Assembly (NCBI GenBank): GCA_964421355.1
Contig: CAYQWX010000003.1
Coordinates: 9,877-73,876, forward strand
DNA: 64,000 nucleotides
Source: JALTDM01 sp964421355
GTDB taxonomy: Bacteria; Bacteroidota; Bacteroidia; Bacteroidales; JALTDM01
Direction of reading: 5' to 3'
Both the position numbers and the translations under genes were made by a program. Under the pieces are notes generated by a model. It was given only the letters and a program-made list of their open reading frames with translations, had not been told where the DNA came from and did no database searches. Shown here in pieces: positions 54,143 through 62,715 of this stretch (position 1 is its first letter; each line of letters begins with the position of its first letter).

Positions 54143-55798
54143 ATGAAAAAGCCATTATTATTTATTGGTATCGTTTTTCTTATTGCTCTTGGGAACAATA
54201 TATATGCCCAAAAAAAAGAAGGAAAAGAAAATAAAAAGTCTCCATATTCATTAAAAATGGCTAATGCTTGGCTATTATATTCCAATGATGATTATTATGG
54301 TGCATTAAGAGAATACAGAAAGTTATATAAGGATTATAAAAATGATGCAAACTTAAATTTCAGAATAGGAGAATGCTTGATAAAAATATATAAAATGGAT
54401 TCTGCCTTATTCCATTTGAAAAAAGCAGTAGAAAAAGATACCAACATTTCAAAAGAAGCCTATTTATCATTAGGACGAGCCTACCACTATTTAGGAGATA
54501 TAGATAATGCATTAAAATACTATAACGAATATAAATCAAAACTCAAGAAAAGAAAACAGTACGAAAGAACCTATGTAAATCGTTTAATAAAACAATGTTA
54601 CACTGCAAAAGACTTAATGAACAATCCAGTAAATGTTAGAATCATAAATATGGGAACAGCAATAAATAGTAAATATACAGATGCTAATCCTTATATTTCT
54701 GGAGATGGAAGTATCTTTGTTTTTACTTCCAGAAGACCTGAAAATGTAGGAGGCAAAATAGACCCTGCCACAGATGAATATTATGACGACATATATATAT
54801 CAACATTTAATGAAGAAACAGGAGAATGGTCTCCTGCAAAAAATATAGGACCTCCTATAAACACAGAATACCATGATGCAGACTTAAGTATTACTTTTGA
54901 TGGGAAAAAAATCTTGATATATAAAAATGTAGAAGGTGTTACTCGGAGCGGAGACATATATTATTCCACTATCAAAGAAGATGGCTCATGGACAACTCCT
55001 AAACCCTTTGGTAATAAATACATAAACTCATCTTATTTCGAAAGCTCTGCCTGCTTAACGGCAGACGAAAAAACATTATATTTTGTAAGTGAACGGGAAC
55101 GCGGAGGATTTGGACACGGCGACATATATGTTTCACATTATGTAAACGGTGAATGGACCAAACCTGATAACCTAGGACCTGTAGTTAATTCCGAATATGA
55201 CGAAATTGGTGTATATATTCATCCCGACGGGAAAACCTTATTTTTTAGTTCCGATGGACACAATACAATGGGAGGACATGACATCTTTATGACCACCAAA
55301 AAAGACGACGGTTCATGGACAACTCCTATAAATATGGGGTACCCAATAAACACAACAAGAGAAGAAATTCATTTTGTTTTCACTACAGATAGAAAAACAG
55401 CCTATTTATCAAGTTCCCGTCCAGGTGGATATGGTAAAATGGATATTTACAAAGTAGATATGCGGTATTACTTTAAATCTAATAAAGATTTAACACCAGA
55501 ACTTGCTAAAAAAATATCAGGACCTCCTCTTTCCATTATAAAAGGAAAAATAATAGATGCACAAACCAAAAAACCTGTTCAAGTTACAATTTCCATTAAA
55601 AATACCAATACAGGTAAAACTTATATACTACGTTCTAAAGCCACAGGAGATTACATGGCAACCTTGCCTGCAAATAACAAGTATGAATTAACCATCGTTG
55701 ACAAAAAATACAAACCTGTAACAATGAAATTCAAACTTATAGAAGGTAAAGACAAGACCTATATATTAATAAAACACATTTTCCTTAATAAAAAATAA
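54143..55798 (+). CDS. PorE-like protein: TPR, PD40/WD40-like propeller and carboxypeptidase regulatory domain, no OmpA domain
   Basis: 551 residues from the ATG at 54143; the frame extends a little upstream only by a TTG. Signal peptide ends NIYAQ (~23), no lipobox. TPR units (~30-150), then PD40-type propeller repeats (~170-430) with recurring DGKTLFFSSDG and DIYVS/DIFM phrases, then a carboxypeptidase regulatory-like beta-sandwich (~462-545, IIKGKIIDAQTKKPVQVTI). P. gingivalis PorE has these three modules followed by an OmpA-type peptidoglycan-binding domain. Here the protein stops before it. Location just upstream of the T9SS core makes a T9SS periplasmic role likely. Peptidoglycan attachment would need a partner. 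Confidence 0.78.
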   Translation: MKKPLLFIGIVFLIALGNNIYAQKKEGKENKKSPYSLKMANAWLLYSNDDYYGALREYRKLYKDYKNDANLNFRIGECLIKIYKMDSALFHLKKAVEKDTNISKEAYLSLGRAYHYLGDIDNALKYYNEYKSKLKKRKQYERTYVNRLIKQCYTAKDLMNNPVNVRIINMGTAINSKYTDANPYISGDGSIFVFTSRRPENVGGKIDPATDEYYDDIYISTFNEETGEWSPAKNIGPPINTEYHDADLSITFDGKKILIYKNVEGVTRSGDIYYSTIKEDGSWTTPKPFGNKYINSSYFESSACLTADEKTLYFVSERERGGFGHGDIYVSHYVNGEWTKPDNLGPVVNSEYDEIGVYIHPDGKTLFFSSDGHNTMGGHDIFMTTKKDDGSWTTPINMGYPINTTREEIHFVFTTDRKTAYLSSSRPGGYGKMDIYKVDMRYYFKSNKDLTPELAKKISGPPLSIIKGKIIDAQTKKPVQVTISIKNTNTGKTYILRSKATGDYMATLPANNKYELTIVDKKYKPVTMKFKLIEGKDKTYILIKHIFLNKK

Positions 55799-55806
55799 AT
55801 TAACTC

Positions 55807-56535
55807 ATGAAAAAACGAATGCTATTAATTAGTAATTCCACAATGGCAGGTGAGCCATATCTGTATTACACAAAACCTTTTATTAAAGAATTTTTTAAAG
55901 AGATAAACTTTACACCTGACAACAAAAATATAATATTTATACCTTACGCTGCAGTTACATTTAGTTTTGACAAATATGTTAATAATGTAAACAAAGCATT
56001 ATCAGAATTAAATATAAAAGTAAAAGGAATACAGAACTACAACAATCCTAAAAAAGCTATTGAAGATGCAGACATGATAATTGTAGGAGGTGGAAACACA
56101 TGGCAACTTATCAAAATGTTACAAGACAATAAACTATTGGAACCAATAAAGAAAAAAGTAGAAGAAGGCATACCATACATAGGTTGGAGTGCAGGAAGCA
56201 ATGTTGCTTGTCCTACTATAAAAACCACCAACGACATGCCAATAGTAGAACCAAAAAACTTTAATGCAATAGGTCTAATTAATTTTCAGATAAATCCACA
56301 CTATTTAGACGCAAATCCTAAAAATTTTGGAGGCGAAACAAGAGAACAACGTATAAAAGAATTTTTGGAAGCAAATAAAAACACTACGGTAGTTGGATTA
56401 AGAGAAGGGACCATGCTGTATGTGTCTGGAAACAAAGAAATTATACTATGGGGGAATAAGAATGCACGAATATTTAAACATGGAAATGAGCCAAAAGAAA
56501 TAGTTCCTAATCAAAATTTACTCATATTTTTATAA
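55807..56535 (+). CDS. pepE: Dipeptidase E (peptidase S51)
   Basis: 242 residues. Cytoplasmic serine peptidase that splits Asp-X dipeptides. Visible: the opening LLISNSTMAGEPYLYYTKPF, VGGGNTWQL (~94-102), the nucleophile elbow GWSAGSNVACPT (~127-138) and NPHYLDANPKNFGGETREQRI. It lies eight bases after the PorE-like gene and before the PorP-like gene, a metabolic enzyme inserted in a secretion locus. Confidence 0.93.
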   Translation: MKKRMLLISNSTMAGEPYLYYTKPFIKEFFKEINFTPDNKNIIFIPYAAVTFSFDKYVNNVNKALSELNIKVKGIQNYNNPKKAIEDADMIIVGGGNTWQLIKMLQDNKLLEPIKKKVEEGIPYIGWSAGSNVACPTIKTTNDMPIVEPKNFNAIGLINFQINPHYLDANPKNFGGETREQRIKEFLEANKNTTVVGLREGTMLYVSGNKEIILWGNKNARIFKHGNEPKEIVPNQNLLIFL

Positions 56536-56657
56536 AATAAAAATTGAAAAATACTGTTATAAAAATAAAATTGAATGGCTTTTTGTTTGGTAGATTAAAA
56601 AAAAATGATTTACTTTACGGCGGGAAAACAATGTTTTGTGTTAAAAAACATCATCAT

Positions 56658-57611
56658 ATGAGAAATATTATCTTTGTTATGGCTCTTGTGTCCGTGCTAT
56701 TTTTAGCAAAAACAAGTAATGGACAGCAAGAACCTCAATTTGATTTTTATCCTTATGTTCATATGTTTACCAATCCGGGTTATTCTGGAATGGGACAAGC
56801 AATTTGTGCAACATTAGACCATAGACAACAATGGATGGGATTTGAGGGCAATCCTGTTACAACAGGTTTTGCCGTTAGCGGTTTTTTAGAAGGAATTACC
56901 AGCGGAATAGGATTAATAGTACTTCAAGATAAATTGGGATACGAAAAAAATACCCATATTAAATTATCCTACTCTTATCACATGGACGTAGGTGATGGAA
57001 CCTTAGGAATAGGTGCAGGATTGGGTATTAAAAACAAATCATTAAACCCTGACCAATGGAACACTTATGGTAGTTTGGAAAATCCTAATCAAAATCCATA
57101 CGAAGATCCTGCTATTCCACACGCCGGTAAAAAAATGGCTTTCGCATCTTCATTGGGAGCATTTTATCTTACCGATTATTTATATGCAGGACTTGGTATA
57201 GACAATTTAATACAATCAAAATTAAATTATGAAACAGGAAAAGAATATTTCCTAAAAAGGCATTATTACTTAACTGCAGGTTATTATTACACACTTCCTA
57301 ATCCTGTCTATGAAATCAGACCTTCTATATTTATTTCCAGCGACGGAGTTGTCAATCAATATACATTAGGGGCATCACTATTGTATAATAAAGCAATTTC
57401 CGGGGGAATAGGCTATCGTTTTGGAGACTCTTTCATAATCCATGCTGGATATGTTTTCCCGTTTAATATGACAATAGCTTTAGCTTATGATGTTAGTTTG
57501 TCAAAATTATCTAAATATAACAATGGGTCATTTGAAGTTGTATTGAATTATTGCTTTAATTTAAGCATGAGTTCTGGTAGAGGTGGTTATAAAAGTGTAA
57601 GGTTATTATAA
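56658..57611 (+). CDS. T9SS PorP/SprF family outer-membrane protein
   Basis: 317 residues from the ATG at 56658. The upstream frame opens only with TTG, and this Met gives a proper signal peptide ending SNGQ (~22). Family hallmarks: MFTNPGYSGMG, then HRQQWMGFEGNPVTTGFAVSG (~56-76), and repeated barrel strands ending in a Cys/Phe-rich LNYCFNLSM. PorP is a beta-barrel associated with the PorK/PorN ring, and SprF homologues help surface localisation of type B cargo. Directly upstream of gldK, so part of the T9SS operon. Confidence 0.9.
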   Translation: MRNIIFVMALVSVLFLAKTSNGQQEPQFDFYPYVHMFTNPGYSGMGQAICATLDHRQQWMGFEGNPVTTGFAVSGFLEGITSGIGLIVLQDKLGYEKNTHIKLSYSYHMDVGDGTLGIGAGLGIKNKSLNPDQWNTYGSLENPNQNPYEDPAIPHAGKKMAFASSLGAFYLTDYLYAGLGIDNLIQSKLNYETGKEYFLKRHYYLTAGYYYTLPNPVYEIRPSIFISSDGVVNQYTLGASLLYNKAISGGIGYRFGDSFIIHAGYVFPFNMTIALAYDVSLSKLSKYNNGSFEVVLNYCFNLSMSSGRGGYKSVRLL

Positions 57612-57636
57612 TATTTAAATATAAAATCATTTTATT

Positions 57637-59043
57637 ATGAAAAAGATAAAAACTTATTATTATTTCATATTCTTAACACTCTTGTTACTATTGGGAGGAT
57701 GCAGTAGTAACACAGGAGAACTAACAGGGGTGTTAGATAGGGAAATCTGGTACGAACCTCAACCTTTTGGAATGGTATTTATCCGACAAGGAAGCTATAA
57801 TATGGGGCTAAATGACCAAGATGTTCCAAATTCTATGACTGCTTTTCAAAAAACAGTTTCTGTTGCTCCATTCTGGATGGACGAAACAGAAATAGAAAAC
57901 AATGAATATAGACAATTCGTATATTGGGTTAGAGACTCTATTGCTTATAAATTACTAGGAGATCAATATGATGAATATTTAATATCCGAAGATTACTACG
58001 GCAATGAATTAGACCCTCCTTTTATCGATTGGACACAAAAAATTAAATGGGATGATCCTGACCAAAGAGAAATATTAGAAGAACTCTACCTACCAGAACA
58101 TGAACGATTTTATAGAAGACGAGAGATAGATACCAGAAAATTGAATTTTGAATACTATTGGATAGATCTTCATCAAGCAGGTAAAAAATTTGAATTTGGC
58201 AATGAAATAAGAAGATCTTATAATTTTGAAACTGGTAAATATGAAGGAGAAGTTATTAATTATTCAAAAGAAAAAAGAGGAATAAAAGAACCTGTCAAAG
58301 ATCGTTCTTCTTACATAATGCATGATATAATTAATGTATATCCCGATACATTATGTTGGATGAGTGATTTTACATACTCTTATAACGAACCAATGGCAAA
58401 AATGTATTTTTGGCACCCAGCTTTTGACCATTATCCTGTAGTGGGAGTAAGTTGGAGACAAGCCAGAGCATTTTCTATATGGAGAACACAACTTAAAAAT
58501 GGATTTTTAAGAGAAATTGGAGATGTTTTCGTACAAGATTATAGACTTCCAACCGAAAGTGAATGGGAATATGCCGCAAGAGGAGGATTAAAAGGAAGCA
58601 TGTATCCGTGGGGTGGTTATTATGCTGCTAATTACCATGGGTGTTATATCGCCAACTTTAAACCATTAAGAGGTAATTATACAGCAGATGGATCCATTTA
58701 TCCTATTATAGTTGCACATAATGACCCTAACGAATGGGGACTTTATGACATGGGTGGTAATGTTGCAGAATGGACATCAAATGCTTTCGATGAATCGGCT
58801 TACCAATACACAGATGATTTAAATCCTGATTACGAATATGAAGCTTTACCAAATGACCCTCCAGAAAAGAAAAGAAAAGTTATAAGAGGAGGTTCATGGA
58901 AAGATGTAGCATATTATATGCAATGTGGTGTCAGAACTTATGAATATCAAGATAGTGCTAAGTCATATATAGGATTTAGAAATGTGAGATCATATTTAGG
59001 ACATGACTTTAATGATGCAGGAACGGGATCGCAAATTTATTAA
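57637..59043 (+). CDS. gldK: T9SS ring lipoprotein GldK/PorK
   Basis: 468 residues. Lipobox LGGC with Cys22. A formylglycine-generating-enzyme-like (FGE-sulfatase) fold: FGMVFIRQGSYNMG (~45-58), FWMDETEIENNEYRQFVYW, then LPTESEWEYAARGG, GLYDMGGNVAEWTSNAF and VIRGGSWKDVAYYMQCGVRT. GldK and GldN form the large periplasmic ring under the outer membrane. 25 bases after the PorP-like gene and 41 before gldL. Confidence 0.95.
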   Translation: MKKIKTYYYFIFLTLLLLLGGCSSNTGELTGVLDREIWYEPQPFGMVFIRQGSYNMGLNDQDVPNSMTAFQKTVSVAPFWMDETEIENNEYRQFVYWVRDSIAYKLLGDQYDEYLISEDYYGNELDPPFIDWTQKIKWDDPDQREILEELYLPEHERFYRRREIDTRKLNFEYYWIDLHQAGKKFEFGNEIRRSYNFETGKYEGEVINYSKEKRGIKEPVKDRSSYIMHDIINVYPDTLCWMSDFTYSYNEPMAKMYFWHPAFDHYPVVGVSWRQARAFSIWRTQLKNGFLREIGDVFVQDYRLPTESEWEYAARGGLKGSMYPWGGYYAANYHGCYIANFKPLRGNYTADGSIYPIIVAHNDPNEWGLYDMGGNVAEWTSNAFDESAYQYTDDLNPDYEYEALPNDPPEKKRKVIRGGSWKDVAYYMQCGVRTYEYQDSAKSYIGFRNVRSYLGHDFNDAGTGSQIY

Positions 59044-59084
59044 TGTTAAATAAAATAAATGTTTAATCTAAAAAACTAAAAATT

Positions 59085-60002
59085 ATGGGTTTCAGCGAAT
59101 TTGTAAGAAGTGAAAAGTACCAAAATGCAATGAAATTTGTCTATGGTTGGGGAGCAACCGTAGTGTTAATTGGAGCATTGTTTAAAATTAATCACTGGCC
59201 GGGAGCTACAATAATGCTTATTGTAGGTCTGGGAACAGAAGGTTTTATTTTCTTTATGTCAGCATTTGAACCGCTACATAAAGAATGGGATTGGAGTCTG
59301 GTTTATCCAGAATTAGCAGGAGGTGAAGCAGAAGAAGCAGAAGAGCACAAGGGACATGGAGCAACAAATGCAGTAGAAAGATTTGACGAAATGCTTCAAG
59401 AAGCAAATATTACCCCAGAAGTATTTGAAAGATTAAGTGAAGGATTACAAAAACTTAATGAAACAACTTCTAAACTGGCTGATATTTCAGATGTTACAGT
59501 TGCAACCAATAATTATGTAGATAATTTTGAAAAAGCATCTGAAACAGTAAAGGAATTTAGCGAAAAATATGCAGAATCTTCTGAAAAATTAAACAATGCA
59601 GCAGAAGAATTATCAAATGCTTATGTGACATCATCTCAAAATGTAACAAGTTCTGCTACAAAAATAGCAGACACTTATGAAACTTTGGTAAATGCTTTGA
59701 ACGAAGAAATAGAAGTAAATAAACGTTCCAATGAATTATATAGTGAAAATCTATCTTCATTAAATAAAAACCTGGAAGCATTGAATAAAGTATATGAAAT
59801 GCAATTGGAAAAATCCAATCAATTTGTAGAAAATACATCTAAGGTGTACGATGATTTGGAAGAAATAGTTGTAAACTTACGTTCTACTGTAGATGATACT
59901 AAGAAATATCAAGAAGAAATTAGTAAATTGAACGAAAACTTAGCAGCATTGAATACTATTTATGGAAATATGTTAAGTGCTATGAGTCTGAGAAATCAAT
60001 AA
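59085..60002 (+). CDS. gldL: T9SS motor protein GldL/PorL
   Basis: 305 residues. Two membrane helices (~18-35 and ~41-58) around the family signature LFKINHWPGA (~32-41). Glu52 in the second helix (GTEGF) corresponds to the protonatable glutamate of the GldL motor. The cytoplasmic rest (~75-300) is a long coiled coil rich in Glu, Asn, Ser and Thr. GldL5-GldM2 converts proton flow into rotation that drives T9SS and gliding. Next to gldK and gldM. Confidence 0.95.
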   Translation: MGFSEFVRSEKYQNAMKFVYGWGATVVLIGALFKINHWPGATIMLIVGLGTEGFIFFMSAFEPLHKEWDWSLVYPELAGGEAEEAEEHKGHGATNAVERFDEMLQEANITPEVFERLSEGLQKLNETTSKLADISDVTVATNNYVDNFEKASETVKEFSEKYAESSEKLNNAAEELSNAYVTSSQNVTSSATKIADTYETLVNALNEEIEVNKRSNELYSENLSSLNKNLEALNKVYEMQLEKSNQFVENTSKVYDDLEEIVVNLRSTVDDTKKYQEEISKLNENLAALNTIYGNMLSAMSLRNQ

Positions 60003-60062
60003 TAGTTTCAATAAGAAAATATGAGTGAAAGTATAAATTTTGAATTAAAAAAAGATTAGCGT

Positions 60063-61724
60063 ATGTCAGCTGCAAATTGTCCAGAAACCGCGAGACAGAA
60101 AATGATTGGAATGATGTATCTGTTTTACACAGCAATGCTTGCATTGAATGTGTCTAAAGATATATTGCATGCGTTTGTTGTTGTAAACTCGGGGTTGGAA
60201 GCAACAAATATGAATTTTGAAAAGAAAAATGCATTCATGTATAGTGCATTGGATAATGCACGAGCCAATGACCCATTAAAGGTTGAACCTTATTATCAAG
60301 CAGCACAAAAGGCAAAGAAATATGCCGATGCAATGAAAGAATATATAAAAGAATTAAGAACTGAATTATATATTCATTTGAGTGTTCCTAAAGATTCAGC
60401 TGCTCATTGGACAGTAGAAAAACTTGAAAAAAAGGATGATTATGATACTCCTACTCACTTCTTTGTAGGAACAGGAGATAATGGGGGAAGAGGTCATAGG
60501 GCTACTGAACTTAAAAAGAAACTGGAAGATTACAGAAAAAAGTTACTAGACCTTTTAAAGAATCCTAAAATAAAAATGATAAATAAAGACCAGCGTATAA
60601 AACAATTAGGAGATTTAGGAATTGATACAAAGGATCCTAAAAAAGGTATAGAAAATCCTGAAGAAGCAACATGGGAAAATAGCAAATTTTATCACATGCC
60701 GGCAGCAGCAGCGTTTACTGTACTTTCCCAAATAGAAAATCAAGTAATAAATGCTGAAGCAACTATTGTAAACGAATTATTAAGTAATATTGGTGCTACC
60801 GACTTTAAGTTTGACACTTTAGCAGCTAAAGTTGTTCCCAAATCTAATTATGTTGTAGTTGGAGATAAATATGAAGCTGACTTATTTGTCGCTGCTTTTA
60901 GCACAACAAGTAATCCTATTGTTTTAGTTGGAGAAGGATATGACACTGCTACAGGAAAATTAACAGGAAAAATAGATACGGTTCCTGTTGAAAGGGGTAT
61001 TGGTAAACTGGTAATCCCTGCTACTAGTGTTGGTATCCATAAGTATGCCGCTATAATAAGGGTTAAAAATCCTAATACTGGCGAATATAAAGATTATCCA
61101 TTAATTACCAATGGGGGATATGGTGCAGAATTCATGTGCGCAAGACCTGTTGCTGTTATTTCTCCTACTAAAATGAATGTTTTATATATAGGTGTAGATA
61201 ACCCAATAAGCATATCGGTATCAGGTTTTGCTGACAACCAAATTACAGCAAGAATATCACAAGGTAGTCTGAGAAAAGTAAAACCGGGACATTACATTGC
61301 AAAAGTTAGAAAACAGGGGAAAGCATACATTAGTGTAAGTGTAAAAGATAATAATGGTAATGTAAGGTCAATGGGAAAACAAGAATTCAGGGTAAAACGT
61401 GTACCTGACCCAGTACCTATGGTAGCAGGAAAAAGAGGTGGAACAATTAAGAAAAATGTATTGTTGAGCCAAATAGGTATAAAAGCAGAATTACCTAATT
61501 TTGATTTTGATTTAAAATTTATCGTTAAAAGCTTTACGGTTTCTGCTACAATTGAAGGTTTTGAAAGAAGTAAAACCTCAAATTCATATAGGTTTACTCC
61601 AGCCCAAATATCTTTAATTAAGAAAGTTAGACCTGGAGGTAAAATCTATATAGAAAATGTAAAAGCCGTAGGTCCCGATGGTAAAATTAGAAGACTTGGA
61701 ACTATTGCTTTGAGAGTTAGATAA
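60063..61724 (+). CDS. gldM: T9SS motor shaft protein GldM/PorM
   Basis: 553 residues. The N-terminus (PETARQKMIGMMYLFYTAML) and ALNVSKDILHAFVVVNSGL form the single membrane helix (~15-40) that sits inside the GldL pentamer. Four periplasmic domains follow (~60-553), with MPAAAAFTVLSQIENQVINAE (~218-238) between the first and second. The dimeric shaft reaches the GldK/GldN ring. Starts 60 bases after gldL and ends 14 before gldN. Confidence 0.95.
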   Translation: MSAANCPETARQKMIGMMYLFYTAMLALNVSKDILHAFVVVNSGLEATNMNFEKKNAFMYSALDNARANDPLKVEPYYQAAQKAKKYADAMKEYIKELRTELYIHLSVPKDSAAHWTVEKLEKKDDYDTPTHFFVGTGDNGGRGHRATELKKKLEDYRKKLLDLLKNPKIKMINKDQRIKQLGDLGIDTKDPKKGIENPEEATWENSKFYHMPAAAAFTVLSQIENQVINAEATIVNELLSNIGATDFKFDTLAAKVVPKSNYVVVGDKYEADLFVAAFSTTSNPIVLVGEGYDTATGKLTGKIDTVPVERGIGKLVIPATSVGIHKYAAIIRVKNPNTGEYKDYPLITNGGYGAEFMCARPVAVISPTKMNVLYIGVDNPISISVSGFADNQITARISQGSLRKVKPGHYIAKVRKQGKAYISVSVKDNNGNVRSMGKQEFRVKRVPDPVPMVAGKRGGTIKKNVLLSQIGIKAELPNFDFDLKFIVKSFTVSATIEGFERSKTSNSYRFTPAQISLIKKVRPGGKIYIENVKAVGPDGKIRRLGTIALRVR

Positions 61725-61738
61725 AAAATATATATACT

Positions 61739-62630
61739 ATGAAAAAGTTATATTCAGCATCACTATTTGCATTTATTTTAATAATCTCTTTAGGAGGAGT
61801 AAATTCCGTAAAAGCTCAAAATGTGCTTGATGGAATTTATCAACCCGAACATGCTCCTGTGAGAAAACCTATCCCATATTATTACTTACGGGAAGCCGAT
61901 GTAATGTGGAGTAAAAAGTTAATAAGAATACTGGATCTAAGACAAAAAATCAATTTGCCTCTTTATTACCCCACTAAACATTTTGGAGACAGGTATAGTC
62001 TTACCGACCTTTTGATATGGGGTGTTGAAAATGAAAGTATTACCGCATATGATCCTGATGAAGGAGGACTAAATGAACCATTCTCCGTTCCTATTTCCTT
62101 AAAACAAATAGATGAAAATTTAGGAGCAAAAATCGATACCGAAATGGTAGAAGACCCTATGACAGGAGAAGTTACACAAAAAATAACTAAAGAAGAAAGA
62201 AAAAGTTGGGAAGTAACACGATATCTAATGCGTGAAGTATNNNNNNNNNNTGTTACAAGTAAGAATAGTTGGCTTATGCCCTATTAGAATGTACGAAAAA
62301 GAAGTTGATAGTGGAGATTTTGGTGATAATGGAGGTGATAACGGAGGTGAAAAAGATTTAACTGCTAAATTAGTAATGTGGGCTTATTATCCTTCCTATA
62401 GAAATATTTTTGCAAATCATATAGTCTTTAATGAAAGAAATGATGCTGAATATAGAACTTTTGAGGATATATTTTCAATGCGCAAATTTTCCTCAAATAT
62501 TTATAGAGAAGCAAATGTATATGACAACAGGATATTACAAACTTATGTAAAAGGTTGGGATGTTTTACTAGAAGGACAAAAAATAGAAGAATGGATTAGA
62601 AATTACGAACACGATTTGTGGGAATATTAA
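61739..62630 (+). CDS. gldN: T9SS ring protein GldN/PorN, interrupted by an assembly gap
   Basis: Signal peptide ends SVKAQ (~27), then the family start NVLDGIYQPEHAPVRKPIPY, DVMWSKKLIRILDLRQKIN and a long middle region. At 62241-62250 ten Ns interrupt the gene. The reading frame before the gap (ending YLMREV) and after it (LQVRIVGLCPIRMYEKE to the stop at 62628) differ by one. This is what a wrong-length gap gives: the true missing length must be a multiple of three. The family usually has about ten residues with WxFDK and a serine between these blocks. A functional, complete gldN is expected. The last gene of the T9SS operon, closed by a terminator. Confidence 0.92.
62241..62250. other. Assembly gap (10 N)
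   Basis: A run of ten Ns inside gldN. The frame change across it shows that ten is a placeholder, not the measured length. Confidence 0.97.
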
Positions 62631-62651
62631 AATATAATTTTTTCAGAAACA

Positions 62652-62686
62652 AAAGGGGGCGGCAAAAGCCCCCTTTCTTTTTTATT
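62652..62686 (+). terminator. Rho-independent terminator of the T9SS operon
   Basis: AAAGGGGGC (62652-62660) pairs with GCCCCCTTT (62668-62676), seven-base loop, followed by a T-rich tract to 62686. It lies 21 bases after the gldN stop, the strongest hairpin in the window. Confidence 0.93.
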
Positions 62687-62715
62687 CATATTTTTGCCTG
62701 TAAAAGATTTAGTTA

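Noticed and set aside
56544..56657. Longer N-terminus for the PorP-like protein from a TTG
   Set aside because: The extra 38 residues contain no signal and precede an excellent signal peptide at 56658.
59085..61724. Treating GldL/GldM as a second ExbB/ExbD pair
   Set aside because: The LFKINHWPGA and RQKMIGMMYL signatures and the gldK-gldN context identify the dedicated T9SS motor, distinct from the ExbB/ExbD genes at 36466-38872.
62232..62630. A separate short gene after the N run
   Set aside because: It starts with GTG inside gldN, crosses the N gap and is plainly the C-terminal part of GldN. It appears separate only because the gap length is wrong.
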